From Romanomermis culicivorax (Eukaryota; Nematoda; Enoplea; Mermithida; Mermithidae), in the NCBI GenBank assembly GCA_963922205.1, contig CAWUHX010000276.1:186001-250000 (forward strand): a stretch of 64,000 nucleotides of DNA, read 5' to 3'. Below the pieces are notes generated by a model. It was not told the DNA's origin. It saw only the letters and a list, made by a program, of their open reading frames with translations, and searched no databases. The number at the start of each line of letters is the position of its first letter. Position 1 is the first letter of the stretch. A program made the translations under genes and the position numbers. Shown one piece after another: positions 21,574 to 34,585 of the stretch.

Positions 21574-22589
21574 TTTGTATATTTTCGTTTTAATATCACG
21601 TAAAATGATCTGAAAATGTTCGATCTATGAAGAATAAAATTTAACTGATGTTTCTTTTACTTTGTTTTTACTTGGTTCAGATCCACCATTGTGAAATTCA
21701 AAAAAACCCTGATAAAAACCCAGAAAAACCCTAAAAAACCCAAATTCGAAATTCTGAAAATGGATTTTTCCCATCCATGCCTAAGCATCTTGGGGATGCA
21801 ATCTCATATGCATTTTTTCATTTTATTTAAAATATGACCTCAATTCAATGATATGGTGGTCCAAAGTCCTGGGCCCGGTTTCACCACAAAACTCCGTATT
21901 AAGAGTAAAATGTCACGAGTTAAGAGTCCCGTGTGAAGAGAGCTACGAATGGCCGTCTCACCAAAAATCATAGTTTACGAGCAAGGAATTACGAGTCTAG
22001 GAGTGCTACAAGTGGCCGTTTCACCAAAAAAAATAAAGTTTATGAGTACGGGCCCACGAGTTATGAGTGTTACGAGCGACAGTTTTTCGTAATTTATGAC
22101 TGTTTAGTTTCACCAAATGAGTTACCCATCACTATGATAATGGAAGGACTCGTAAATTAATGGGTCCGTAGGACTCGTAGCTTATTGGTATTTGTGTATT
22201 TTTGTCATTTGTTTTCTTTTGTCAACCCGACAAAGTAATGATAATTTGGATACTTTTTCAAAATTGCCACATTTTGGGCGAAAAACAAGCATTTTTGACA
22301 TTTTCCTGAAAACCCCCCCCCCCCAAAAAAATAAAAAATTTTATGAAAAACCAATATGTCCATCGAATTGCCCGAGCGAAACAACCCTCCATCCTATGCC
22401 AACCCCTCTGGAAAAAACCAAGTGTGCCCTCCTCCAGCAAGCCGTGACCTCATAAATCCACCTTAAAGGGTTCCCGTATATAATATATAAAGGGGTGGAG
22501 GAACGCCTTTGATTGGCTAGTTTCAGGAATGTGCCACCCATCTTATTTTTTTGAGATGCCATCATGCCATCTTGATTTTTTCCCCAAGA

Positions 22590-22865
22590 TTATCTTGAGA
22601 AAAATGCGATGCATTTCAAAAAATTGCGATGCAGTTGAAAAAAGTCGAACATCGGAAAACTCTCACATCTTGATTTTTTTGCGATGCATCTTGAAAATTT
22701 TGCGGAGCATCTTGAAATTTTTGTGATGCATCTTGAAAAAAATGTTGTGCATCGTGTTCGAAGGTATAGATTTTTTTCAGGTGGTAACAAATTTTTTCAA
22801 GTAGTAACACCTTTTTTCAAGTAGTAACACCTTTTTTCAAGTATTAACGAGTTTTTTTCAAGTGG
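22590..22865. repeat. Two short minisatellites (~22 bp and ~24 bp units)
   Basis: 22600-22750 repeats variants of TTGCGATGCATCTTGAAAAT. 22780-22865 repeats TTTTTTCAAGTAGTAACACC about four times. Confidence 0.6.
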
Positions 22866-23343
22866 CCCTTCTTTCAATCCATACAAAAATGAATAATCTG
22901 CAAAGATCTAGTAATTTTTTGCATTTTTTGGATGTTTTTCTTCACAATAAATTTAGAAAGTTTCTGTAAAATTGGCGAATTTTTAAAAATGTGATGAAAA
23001 TGATTCTCCGTAGAGATTGAAATATTTTTCCGAAATTGTTATATGCTTCAACAAAATCTAAAATTTTTTTACAAGAATTGAGAAAATTTGTTAGAGATTT
23101 GATGACATTTCAGGACAACTTAGAAATTAATAATTCTCAAATCATATTGGCTCTTGGTATTTTTGTAAAATCATTCACACAATAGTTTGGCATCAAGATT
23201 ACAGCCTGTTTCTGAAAAGCTGTCAGTAAAGTTACAGTAATTTCGTTTCGCAAAAACTGTTGTTAGGCTCAAGATGCATACTCATATTGGGAGAGAATGA
23301 AAAGAAAGTGATCAGAGAACATGGAAAATTATTTTTTCGTGCA
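22866..23343. other. Interior of the GGGCCC element, no gene
   Basis: AT-rich. No frame or repeat of note. Confidence 0.35.
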
Positions 23344-24109
23344 AATGTGTACAGTGGCGGATCCAGAAACTTTTTTCGGGGGGGAGGGGGGAGGACGGTC
23401 CTGAAAAAAATTTTTTCCTCTCAAAGCGAACATACTATGACAAAAACGTCGTTTTTGACATTTCTCAATGTTCTTCGTCTTTCTGGTTCGCAATTCAGTA
23501 TTTTTCTAGCACTTGGTGAAAAGATTGTGAAAATTTGACACCAAAAAGTTTGATAATGATGCTCATTGAAAATTACGAAAATTCATTGACAACTTTTAAA
23601 GTCAAACTTTGGTAAAAGCATAAAGATGGAACCTGCGGCGCTAAATGTCGCCCGAAAATCTCCAGTTTCTAGGATAAAAATACATGAAAATGTTAAAATA
23701 AAAAATTGTACCTAGCTTAAAATCGGTTTTTCAAACTTTGATCCAAAATGAAAAAACAATTGGCATCACCTTATAAAGCTGAGGATAATGAGCGGCGCGT
23801 AGCCCCACCGAAAATTTGTAATTTCCAACAGATTTGACAGAAGTTATTTTTCCCTATAGTGTTCCTCAATGTTCTTTTTTGTTTAAAATTTTTATTACAC
23901 TAAATTGAGTAATTTCCAAGCCTAGCCTATAAATGAAGATATTGTGAACAGACAGAACAAAGTGGCCATCATCAAATATATAAAATTGAAAAAAAACGGT
24001 TTTAAAATAGAAACAAGGAAGTCTACAGAAATCTTAATGTCAACGTCATTAAAAATTTTTATGCAGTTTTAAAATTTATTTGGAATAATAATGACGATAT
24101 AATCAATAA

Positions 24110-24475
24110 TAATCATAGGTGGCGCGACAGCGTCAACCTATAATATACTTGGCCAACAAATTTCATGCCCCCCCCTCTAGAGCCAAAACGGTAAGAGCTA
24201 GAACCTTCGGGTTTTTTGCATAATATCGGGCATAGAGGCAAACTATGGGGTGCCTTTTGTCATTTCGCCTCTATCTGCAAGTGGTGCTCGATGGGGCCCC
24301 AAAAACATGAAAAAACGCACTTTTTAAGGCCCCCCAGTTCCACCATGCTCAGCAATGGGGGTGGCATGTCCAAGCTTCATATTTCGGCCTGAGAATCTTG
24401 GGGCAATCTCAAATGCGAATTTTTATTTTTTTTAAATATGGCCCCAATTCAATTATATGGTGGTCCAAAGTCTCG
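24110..24475. repeat. Dispersed repeat, also at 36140-36490
   Basis: The markers GAGCCAAAACGGTAAGAGCT and AGCTAGAACCTT, and the order of what follows, match 36160-36240. The end (ATGGTGGTCCAAAG) also matches 21850-21870. Confidence 0.55.
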
Positions 24476-24610
24476 GAAAACGCCAAATTCCCCAATTTTG
24501 TTATATAATACTTATGGGTTCAAAAAAATAATTTTTTGCAGCATAATGCACAACTAATTTTTTTGCAGTTTCAATTAAACCGGTAGCCTTATTGGAATTT
24601 TTGGGCTACA

Positions 24611-25135
24611 AGGGTTTTCGACCATTGGGATTTCAATTGACGCGCTCACTTTACATAAAAAATTATCCAATGTGTAAACAAGCGTATCTTCGTGATTTTT
24701 TGTTGGAAGGGGTTTTCGACCACGAGGAATTCAATAAATGTGATCACTTTACACAAAAAATTATCCCGTGAGTAAACAAGCGTATTTTCGTGATTTTTCA
24801 GTCGAAGGGGTTTTCGACCACGGGGAATTTGATGACTGTGATCATTTTACATAGAAGAACTATCCTGGGTGTAAACAAGCGTATTTTTCTGATTTTCTAT
24901 GTTAGGGGTTTTTGACTGCGGGGAATTCAATGGATGCGTCACTTTACACCAAAAAATTATTCTGGATTTAGCCAAGCCTATTTTCGTGATTTTTTTGTGG
25001 AAGGGGTTTTCGATCACTGAGAATTTAATGAATGTGATCACTTTACACACTAATTCATATCGAGTGTAAACAAAGGTATTTCTGCGATTTTTTGGGTTGA
25101 AGTATTTTAGACCATGAGGAATTCAATAGGTATGG
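24611..25135. repeat. Six ~98-bp tandem units (array A)
   Basis: Each unit begins GGGGTTTTCGACCAC, runs through GAATTCAAT and GTGATCACTTTACAC, and ends TAAACAAGCGTATTT. Starts are near 24611, 24710, 24808, 24905, 25003 and 25102. Confidence 0.65.
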
Positions 25136-25331
25136 TCACCTTTCAGTCTGTTTACAATGTTTTTTAAGTGCTATGCAGTTTATACATTTTTTACTTTTGC
25201 TGGAAGTGAGAATTCGTAGCATGAAGGTGGTTTTTTATTGTTTTTTTGACGTGAAGATGACCAAATTTAAAACTTCAATGTGCTTCTATGAAGATTTTCG
25301 TGCATGATTGAGGCCCACTAAAAAGAGGTGA

Positions 25332-27072
25332 ACTAGTTTATTAGAAAATGCCCCGATGGGGCAGAAAAAAGGAGAATATACTTGCTTCGACAGTTGCCAT
25401 GCTAGAAAAAGAAGTGGACTAGATTTTTGAGAACTTGGGTCAAGGTTGGAAAAAATGCACTTCCTTTATATTGGATTTTCATTCTTTCTCAAAAAAATTT
25501 TCTATGTCTGTGAAAAAGTATATTCTGCAGCTGAGTGCATCAACACACTTTCCAACCAAGCATGTGCATCTCTGAAATTTTTAGGAGGGTACAGGCGTGG
25601 ACTTTTGTGTTTTGGCATTTTGTGAGACAAAAAATTCAAAAAAAGTTGACCAAAAATTTTTTTGAATAACAAATTTTCCAGTTTCAAAACCCTTGTGGAA
25701 GTTTATACCCCCATGTCCCCTCTCACACATGTTTGCTTCCAACTGTGTTAGACATTTTTACTGAATTTGGTGTCAACAAAAGGAATCAACTGAGGGAAAG
25801 TGGCACATAAAATCTCATTCAGATTTTTTAGAAAAAAGAGCTACAGCACAAAGTCTTCTAAGAACTAAATTGATTGTGCAAGATACGTTTCATTCACTCA
25901 TTTTATATAACATATCGTATAGAATTCACTCCGTAAGTTCTACTGATTCCAAGCTACAAACAAATTTATTCTCTTCTATTTAACTATTGAGCAAATCATT
26001 CACAGTTTCTGGATTTATCATTCACAGTTTCTGGATTTAAACTGAAATTTGCAGAAAGAGCGCTTTTTGCGGGATTGCAAATGGGAAGCAATTTCACCCA
26101 TCTTTGTTGCTCCGATCTTGCTTTCAAAAAAGTCGTACTGTTGCCATGGGAGTGCAAGTAGGGTCGGGGAGGACCGGGTATGGTATTTCGCGCACACTCT
26201 TAATATAGGCAGGCCTAAATCAGGTGCATTTTTGTATGCTTTACCCTGTTCTCCCATTTGCAGATCGGTGCCCAATCACTGTAACCAAATCTCGGTTGCA
26301 CTAAAGGGGTCTGAGCTCGAGCTCAAGGTAATTGCGAACAAAAAGGCCACTCGGTTTGATCTCAAGTTCGGTAAAATTTGAATGTCATCCGGATCATAAC
26401 GAGCTCAATGTCGAGATTATCCCCAGCTCCAGCTGTTGGGTTGCATTAAAATTTTCGCATAATTTTCTTATCTCTAAAGCAAATAAATATAAAAATTTCT
26501 GCAATTCCCAAACCTGAACTTAAACCTCAGTTTTAGTTAATCGTGAAGTGAGTATGGTTTGTGCATGGAAGAAAATAATTTGGACATTGTGAATAGCTTA
26601 AACTCAGGATCATCAATTTAATCCCGATGTTGAGATTATCCTCATGTTGGGTTAGTGCAACAAACCTCAGGTTCCTTTATAGCTCTGAAAATGACTATAA
26701 TATGCCTCCCTCACTATTTTTCAGCTAGTGTGAAAGGCAGGAGTTTTGAATTGGTCGGGAGTTACAATGCTATTGGTTTACTATTTCTTTACACTTGAAG
26801 TCAAGTGCATATAATTTTCATATAGAAAAATTTTACTGTAGTTGATGCCAGGTGGAGGACAAAATGCACGATGCTGCAGAATATACTTTTTCACAGACAT
26901 AGAAAATTTTTTTGGGAAAGAATGAAAATCCAATATAAAGAAAGTGAATTTTTTCCAACTTTGACCCAAGTTCTCAAAAATCTAGTCCACTTCTTTTTCT
27001 AGCATGGCAACTTTCGAAGCAAGTATATTCTCCTTTTTTCTGCCCCATCGGGGCATTTTCTAATAAACTAGT
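25332..27072. mobile_element. ACTAG-ended TIR element, copy 1
   Basis: About 195-bp inverted terminal repeats: 25332-25530 (ACTAGTTTATTAGAAAATG, then GCCCCGATGGGGC) and its complement at 26870-27072. The interior has frames on both strands near 26018-26381 with no recognised domain. Related copies lie at 29310-33616, 36560-36955 (right arm only) and 59049-59104 (left tip only). Confidence 0.6.
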
Positions 27073-28089
27073 GACAATATAATCAAAACATTAGATCCAT
27101 ACGTCTATTCGTTTTTGAAGAAAATGAGCCGATAATTTTGTCAACGTTTAATTCATTTTTTTCATCATTTTTTAAATTTATTTTATTAAATGGTGTTGTT
27201 ATACTGGTATACTTTATACATACACAATTTACAGCAATAAATAAATATTACAAAACTCGCATGTGTAGTCAATAAAAAGACATCAGGTACTCGTACACCA
27301 CGTCTTTTCAAAAAGCGTTTGTATGAATAAAAAGCCGCTAATAAAAAGACATCACATGTGTTTGTTTTTTCTGTTTTTTCAAAAAAAAAGGCTGCAAAAA
27401 AATTTTTTCAAAAAAGTTTTAGGGGGGCGGCCGCCCCCCCCCCCCCCGCCCCCTTTAAATCCGCACTTGAATCTGTACTCAACTGTTTAAAAATAGTACT
27501 GCCGAATCAGTCGAACCATTGCTGTAGCTATACCGCCAGCTTTTGGGAAACTTGGCCACCTATGCGAGGCAGTCAATCTAGCCTCATTTGAGCAGAATCG
27601 ATGCAAAGTTAAAAAACTGAATGAATTCAAAAGAAATTCCAACGTCATGACAGAATAATCAAATCAAACAAACTAAATACTTCCCGATCCAATTACAACA
27701 TCCGATCATAAAAAGATTACGAATTCCATAAAATGATCATTTTATGAGTCGTACAAAAAATATGATGAAACACTCTTACTACGGACTCGTAACTCAAAGC
27801 ACGTCACCCGTAGCACAAATTGCGTCACTCCTAACTTGTTGTCCATCGCCCGTAAGTTGTAGCTCGTCACCCATAGCACGAGAGAAACTGGTGAAACTGA
27901 TTTACTCCTCGAATTCATCACTCGTAGTACTCGTAAGACTTCTAAAATTGTGGTGGAACTGGGCCCTGGAAACTGTGAAAGTCCACAATTTTGTTGTATA
28001 ATACTTATGGCTTCAAAAGGATTTTTTTCGGCATAATGCACTACAGTGCCAGAACTTTTTGCAGTTCAACTGAACCAGTAGTGTTGTTG

Positions 28090-29130
28090 GCATTTTCGGG
28101 GTGTAAAAGTCTTTGATCATGCGGAATTCAATAGATGCAGTCACTTTAAACAAAAAATTATCCCGAGTGTAAAGAAACATATTTCCATGATTATTTGGTG
28201 GAAGGGGTTTTCAAACGCTAGCAATTCAATGGATGTGGCCACTTTACTGGAAAAATTATCCTGCATGTAAAACAAAAGTATTTCTGTGAACTTTTGGTGA
28301 AGAGGTTTTTGACCATTTGGAATTTAATGGATCTGATTACTGTATTCATGAATTTTTGGTGGGAAGAGTTTTTGACCACAGAGAATTCAATGGATGCGAT
28401 TACTTCACACAAAAAGTTATATGTATTTCCGTGATTTTCCTAAGCAGGGGTTTTGGACCGCAGGGAAATTCAATGGATGTGGTCACTTTACACCAAAAAA
28501 TTACCGGGGGGGGGGTATTTTTGTTATTTTTTGTTGCAAGGGGTTTTTGAGTGGGGGTTATCCAATGGGTGCAGTCACTGACAGAAAAAAATTATTCAGA
28601 GTGTAAACAAATGGATTTCCGTGATTTTGTGGTGGAAAGGGGTTTCAACCACAGAGAATTCAATAGATGGGATCAGTTTACACAAAAAAGTATCCTCAGT
28701 GTAAACAATATTTCTGCAATTTTTGGAGACAGGGGTTTCCAGATTGGGAGAATTCTATGGAGGTGGTCAGATCACACCAGGGTTATTTTCAGCACAGTGC
28801 TAATAAAGTTAGGCCAGTGCTAATGAAAATGTTGGTTGTTGTTGTAAGAAAAAGTAATAAAAATTATGGAAAGTTAGCTGCTGTGCTAATGGGACTCATG
28901 CTAAGAAAAATGTTGGCCTACATCACACAAGACATTGTCCTGTGTGTAAGCAAACATATTTCTATGATTTTTGGGGTAAGGGGTTTCTGACTATGGGTAA
29001 TTCAATGGACATAGTCAGTTTACACAGAAATTGTCCTGAGTATAAATATAGGTATCTCTGTGACTTTTTGGGTTGAAGGATTCTTGACCATGGGGAATTT
29101 AATGGATATGGTCACTTTACCCTCTGATTA
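28090..29130. repeat. About ten diverged ~98-bp units (array B)
   Basis: Same unit as array A (GGGGTTTT.GACCA...GAATTCAATGGATG...). The array is followed by the same ~200-bp tail (TTTTTTTGACGTGAAGATG). Some units are shortened. Confidence 0.6.
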
Positions 29131-29309
29131 GAGTGTGTTTTAAGTATTTACGCAGTTTACATATCTTTTACTTTTACTGGAAGTGGTAATTCGTAGCTTT
29201 AGGATTGTTTTAAATAGTTTTTTTGACGTGAAGATGGCCAACTTTAAAGCTTGAATGTGTTTCTATGAAGGTTTTCATCAATGGTTGAGGCCCATTAAAA
29301 AAAAGGTGG

Positions 29310-32300
29310 ACTAGTTTTTAAATAATAATAATTTATCGGATCGAAAATAATACATCAGAAATAAATGAAAGGTGTAACAGCTAAAGAAATTAGTGAATTG
29401 AGTTACACCTCTAAAAGAAAGGTATCAAATTTACTCTTTTAAGTCTACCAGAAAAGCTTTTTGCACTACTAGCACATACTGTACTTTCAGCATGAGAATT
29501 CCAAGCATGGATTACCCGACTACAGATTCATATTTCAACAGATCATAGCAATATTAACAATACACCAGTTCCAACGAGTTATTAGCACAGTTAAAATTAT
29601 GAATGATAGAGAAAAAATTATTGATTGGCAAAACATTCAAACAGACAATATAATAAGCCATAGTGAGGTCAGATCGAAGCTGTGATGGGTCTAATTGCTC
29701 TAAACCCAGGCAGTTCAAATGTTTATCATAAGATAATATCCTAACCTAGTATTTTCTAGGTGAATCTCCGCTGAACTTTCTCAACTCTTTTGATATCTTG
29801 TTTGAGATAAGGATTCCAAACTACTGTATCATATTTTGATACATGTCCAACATAAGTAATGAAAGCCTTTGTAAGTACATTTTTATTAATGGAGCAACTA
29901 TGAAGTATCAAATTTGCAGTAAAAGAACCTTTCTGGAAAATATAAGTTCAGTGAGCAGAATCAGTTAGTGTACCTGCAGAAAGTTTACAATTTACATACT
30001 GATAAAAGATAAAATCTCTTTCAGAATTTGATGTCTTTTAGTCTCTGATGTCGATTTTTTTCTAGCCAGTTTATATTTTGTATGGTTGAGGATAGAGGGA
30101 AAGAGTCTAGATGTTTTCCACCGAAATAGCTTCTCTTTCTCTAACTTTACAAAATTTCTCCAAGGGACATAAAGTTCTATTTCTCGCTGCAAAACAGATA
30201 GAAAATTGACATAAAAATCATTTATCTTAGAACAGGGGGAAAAGACTAAAGCTCAATTCACTTTAGGGAAAAAAGATTGTTAAGGAAATATAGTCAGCCT
30301 TATCAAAGTGAGAATACAAAAACTATTCAGTTTCATGGGGTAATTTACCATGAATAAAGAAAGTAACAGAGTTATGGCCCCTTGTAGAAAAAGATGGGGC
30401 ACGTTGCACATTTGATACTAATGATTTCACATTACAGAATATGAGATTGACAAAATTTCCATTCCTGGTGGGATTGTTTGTTTATGAATCAAACCCAGTA
30501 TCAGCAAGAATATCATGCATCAATCTTGATATCACAGACATTTCTCCATATTTACATGTGAGAAGTTGTGGCAAGTTAAAATTACCAAGAAAGATACAGG
30601 GATATCTAATACTCTAGTTCTTCAGCAGTGTATTATTTAGATATCAGATGAGGGAGGTCTATAGACAAGGACAATTTGAACAATTCTCATTATTGTATGA
30701 ACATCAGAGATCAAAATGTCCTGAATGGATTAGTAGAGGTTGACACAGGTATTATCAGATTTTTTCAGTAAACAATGCAAACTCCTCCACCTCTCTTGTT
30801 CCTACAATCACATCTCAATATATGATGTCTTTACATGATGTGTTAGTTAGAAATACACAATCAACAAATTTCTTTATCAGCCATGTTTCCACCACAAAGA
30901 TTATATCAAAAATTTCAGATTCAAGAAGATGATTGAAATCTATTAATTTGTTAGCTAGACTACAAGCATTGAAAAGGGTACATTTCATGGTGAGATCAGA
31001 TATAGCAGGTGCAACATGGCTGTCTCAGGTGGGATAAATTTTACACTTATTTTTTGTTTCAGAGAATAAATAAGAATCCTACTGCAACTGATCTATAAAT
31101 TTTGATCATTGGTCTGTTCCTTTTGCTCAGCTAATTTTGCCTGTAACTGGTGTCATTGTTCTCATTCAATCCATGACAGGTCATTATGAGCACAAATGTT
31201 TGACCCCTTGCATCATTGGCTAAAATTTATGACTTTAATGAACTGTTCTTTGCATATATTGAACTGCATATGACTTTAGCAATGGGTGACAGTGGAACTC
31301 TATTTCGCTCAATAACAGGACTTTAATGTCATCAAATTTGATATCAGCAGCTAAAAATGTCACTTCATTTATTTTTTATGGTAAATTTTTGATGAACTGC
31401 TGTGCATTTTTTAATTTCAGCTTTGATGGTTTTTTTAACTAGTTGTACAATAAAATCTGCAGTCAATGATCTTTGGGAGCCCATATTTGGAAAGTTTGGA
31501 ATGATTGCTGGATTCTAAGCATAATAGGAAATGCCCCAATGGGACAAAAAAATATACTTGCTTGAATAGTTCCCAAGATAGAAAAAAGAGTGGACTAGAT
31601 TTTTAAGAACTTAGGTTAAAGTTCGAAAAATCAATTTTTGTAATATTGGATTTTCATTCTTTCTCATTCAAAAATTTTTTCATGTCTGTGAAAAAGTACA
31701 TTCTGTGGCTGAGTGCATCAGCGCACCCACCAACTATTGATGCACATAGGTTGGGAAGTAAACCCTTCCACTAAGACTCTGAATACCCCTGGCCAGGCTC
31801 TGGAAAAAGTCAATTGACTCCCCCTCAACTTATTCAAAAGCTAAAAACATGTGAAAAACAGGGTTTTTTGACAAGAATTAGTAAAAATTGAAAATTTTGT
31901 TGAAAATCCTTTTTTTTCTCCAACTTCCCCTCGAAAATTCTTCCCATGCATCACTACTTCCAACCATACATATGCAGCTCTGAAACTTGGGGAAGAGGGA
32001 TGTTTTTTTTCAGACAAAAATCCCAAAAAGTTTACTAAAATTTTTTTTCATACAGGAAAGAACTTTAGTCTCAAAAGTCTGGGAGTATATACCCTCCATA
32101 ACATTCCTCACACATACTTGTACAGATGAGTAGAAAATCTGAAATTCTAATATAAGATTGACATTAAACATTGCCTTACAAATATGGCATTTTCATTCAA
32201 GAGGCGCTATAGCTGTATTTTTGTTCAATGTGACATATAATTCAATGCAGTGGTTGATCAAAAGGGATTATAACTCAAAAAGATTTCATGGCACAGAGCA

Positions 32301-33616
32301 AAACAAGTTTGACTATCACATTAACAGAGATAGATGAGTAACTAGCAAATAGTGTTATATATGTGGGTGTCTGACACAATTTTGTTTCAGGTAAAATCAA
32401 ACATGCATCCATTTAAAGACATAACTTTGGCACTGATAATTGTGTCAAAGTAGTATGTGCATGGCTGAATCAAAAACTTTCCAAAGGCATTTTTGTATGC
32501 TTCATCCTGTTGCTCTGTTTGCAGGTAGTGCACAATATCTGTTTCCACGGCCCATATCTACTAAAGGTTTAATTTCAACATTGGAGATTATCTTGAACAA
32601 AAAAACAACCACCTTGGTTTCAGCAGTTGCACAAACATGTCAATGATATCAAGTGCTTGCTATAGTCTTGATGCCATCAGGGATATTCCAATCTCAAGCT
32701 GTTGGGTCGCACTGTTTTCTCAATTTTTTTACTTCTGAACTGCAACACCTGAATCCACGCTTAACCCTTAGTATTAGCTAATCCTATGCCTAACGTGAGG
32801 GTTAGTTCAGCAAGAAAATAATTTTGACATTGTGATTAGCTGAAACTCAGGATTAGTGCTTCACACTTTGAAAATCATATGACCTGGGTACCCAATCTTC
32901 ACAGTACTCATGTTACCCATATATTTTGCATACCCAACCTGAGGACTATATTTAAGTACTTGAACATCGGAGTATATAAGTGTTTTGCCCATACAGTATC
33001 TTGTTAGAAATTCAGGTAAATTGGTGACCTGAATACCTACGTAGCACCCAGCACCTAAAATACATGGGTATCCAGTATGAAATATGATTGAGGAGATCAA
33101 CAATGTAATCCAGACATTCAGATGACCCACAGATTGAGTTAGTACAACTAACCCTTAGACTTTTTATAATGCCTAATTGTATTCTTTCAATCACAGGCAT
33201 GAAAAAAAACAAAATGACTATAATATGCCAATCCCTCACTATTTTTCAGCTAGAGTTGAAGGTTTAGATTCCGATCAGTCAGTACTTACAATGCCATAAT
33301 GATATTGGTTTAGAATTTCTCCACATTTGAGTAAGTCAACCATTAGCTTGCATATAAATTTCATTCAGAAAAATCTCACTCTGGTTGATACGATGCTTTG
33401 CTAGGACAAAATGCATGAAGTTGCAGAATATACTGTTCCGTAGACATGAAAAATTTTTTAATGAGAAAGAATGAAAATCAATATTATGAAAGCAGATTTT
33501 TCAAACTTTAACCTAAGTTCTCAAAAGTCTAGTTTACTCCTTTTTCTAGCTTGGCAACTATTCAAGCTAGTATATTCTTTCTTTTGTCCCATCAGAGCAT
33601 TTTCTAATAAACTAAT
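29310..33616. mobile_element. ACTAG-ended TIR element, copy 2, interrupted by a LINE
   Basis: The left tip ACTAGTTT is at 29310-29317. The rest of the arm resumes near 31520 (GGAAATGCCCCAATGGG). The right arm is at 33410-33616. Interior segments such as GCATTTTTGTATGCTT match copy 1. No functional frame is seen. Confidence 0.5.
29318..31515 (-). pseudogene. Decayed non-LTR retrotransposon (jockey/CR1-like)
   Basis: Reading the minus strand with many frameshifts, an endonuclease region shows VLVYRPPSS near 30650, FLGNFNLPQLL near 30570-30595 (the GDFN box) and NPTRNGNF...RAPSFST near 30390-30480. An RT C-terminal region shows VWNPYLKQDIKRVEKVQRRF near 29760-29830. The catalytic RT core between them is missing. 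An (ATT)n-like tail lies at the low-coordinate end (about 29318-29335), as expected for the 3' end. Confidence 0.65.
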
Positions 33617-34400
33617 TACAGGTATGATTTCCAGCAGCCTAAAAATTGAAGCATTTTGAATCCATAGGATTTTTTGAGCCCTGACTACAAAAATTATGAG
33701 CCAATAAGAGCAGTTTGGCACAAATTTGGGGGGTGGTGGATAAGGTCACATGGCTGAGGTGTAAAGATTGGCCACAGGAGATATGAGCTGATGTTTACTG
33801 TAGGAAGGGGATAACTACACCAATTGGCCTGCTGATAGGAGTGACCCCCAATTGTGTGGAGAGCCTATCACTGAAGACTGAGTACATACCTGTGAATGTA
33901 GGAGTCTAGGAGATAGATGTCAGGGCTCATGATTCCTGAAGAGAATCAGGCTCATGATTCCTGAAGGGAATCATTAAGGAGCCAACTGGTTGTCCAAAAG
34001 AAATTATACCAAGCAAAGGAAATCATTCTGGGGTGGAAGCCGAGAAAGGAGGGGGATAGAGTGCGAATGCATGTAAGGAGAATGCTCCGGGGAATGATAG
34101 TCCTGATGGAGTAGTTCCTAGAGCATATATGCAATGGAGCCCTGAGGTTTGGAGGGTTGGACGACTTTTTTGGGGCCAGGGGTTACCAATTCCCCAAAAT
34201 TTTGGGGGAGGGGTCTCTGAAGGAAAAAAATTATATTTTTTCACCAAAAAAGGTCCCAAAAACTGTTCAAAAAATAGTAATTGTTGTCTAAAAAATCGTA
34301 AAAAATGTATCCATGGTGCGAAGCACCAAGAAAATTGATGTTTTCAACCATTTTTTGCTAAAAAAATATTTTTCATCAAAAAATTGACATTTCAGTATTT
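33617..34400. other. Unclassified, with a short direct duplication
   Basis: GGCTCATGATTCCTGAAG is repeated at about 33923 and 33948. The plus-strand Gly/Arg-rich character at 34000-34150 does not resolve into a protein family. Confidence 0.35.
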
Positions 34401-34429
34401 TTCTGATTGAACTATGGGGTCCCTATGAC

Positions 34430-34585
34430 AATCATATGGCTAGCCATAGAATTGGAAAATCCGTGGTGGGTGGTCACCAAAATCCAACACTTTGAAGGTC
34501 TCATCAGATGGCTAGCCATAGGATTGGAAAATCCCTGGTGGGTAGTCACCAAAATCCAACACTTTGGAGGTCTCATAATTGCTAA
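34430..34585. repeat. 78-bp tandem duplication
   Basis: GGCTAGCCATAGAATTGG through CACTTTGAAGGTCTCAT is repeated once immediately downstream with few changes. Confidence 0.7.

Larger units (their letters stand above)
23352..27469. mobile_element. hAT-type element 3 (CAGTGGCGGATCCAG end)
   Basis: The left end CAGTGGCGGATCCAG with a following G run is a common animal hAT terminus. The right end CCCCCTTTAAATCCGCACTTG is its diverged complement. The flanking octamers AATGTGTA (23344-23351) and AATCTGTA (27470-27477) match 7/8. It sits inside the GGGCCC element and itself contains the ACTAG element at 25332-27072. Confidence 0.62.
21871..27966. mobile_element. TIR element with GGGCCCRGTTYCACCACAA ends
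   Basis: GGGCCCGGTTTCACCACAA at 21871 faces TTGTGGTGGAACTGGGCCC ending 27966. The sub-terminal parts are rich in ACGAGT/ACTCGT words in both arms. The host repeat is uninterrupted at 24464-24480 (GGTGGTCCAAAG then TCTCGG), which supports an insertion, but the exact TSD (CTG or CTGG) is unclear. Removing the inner hAT leaves about 2 kb. No transposase frame is seen. Confidence 0.5.
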
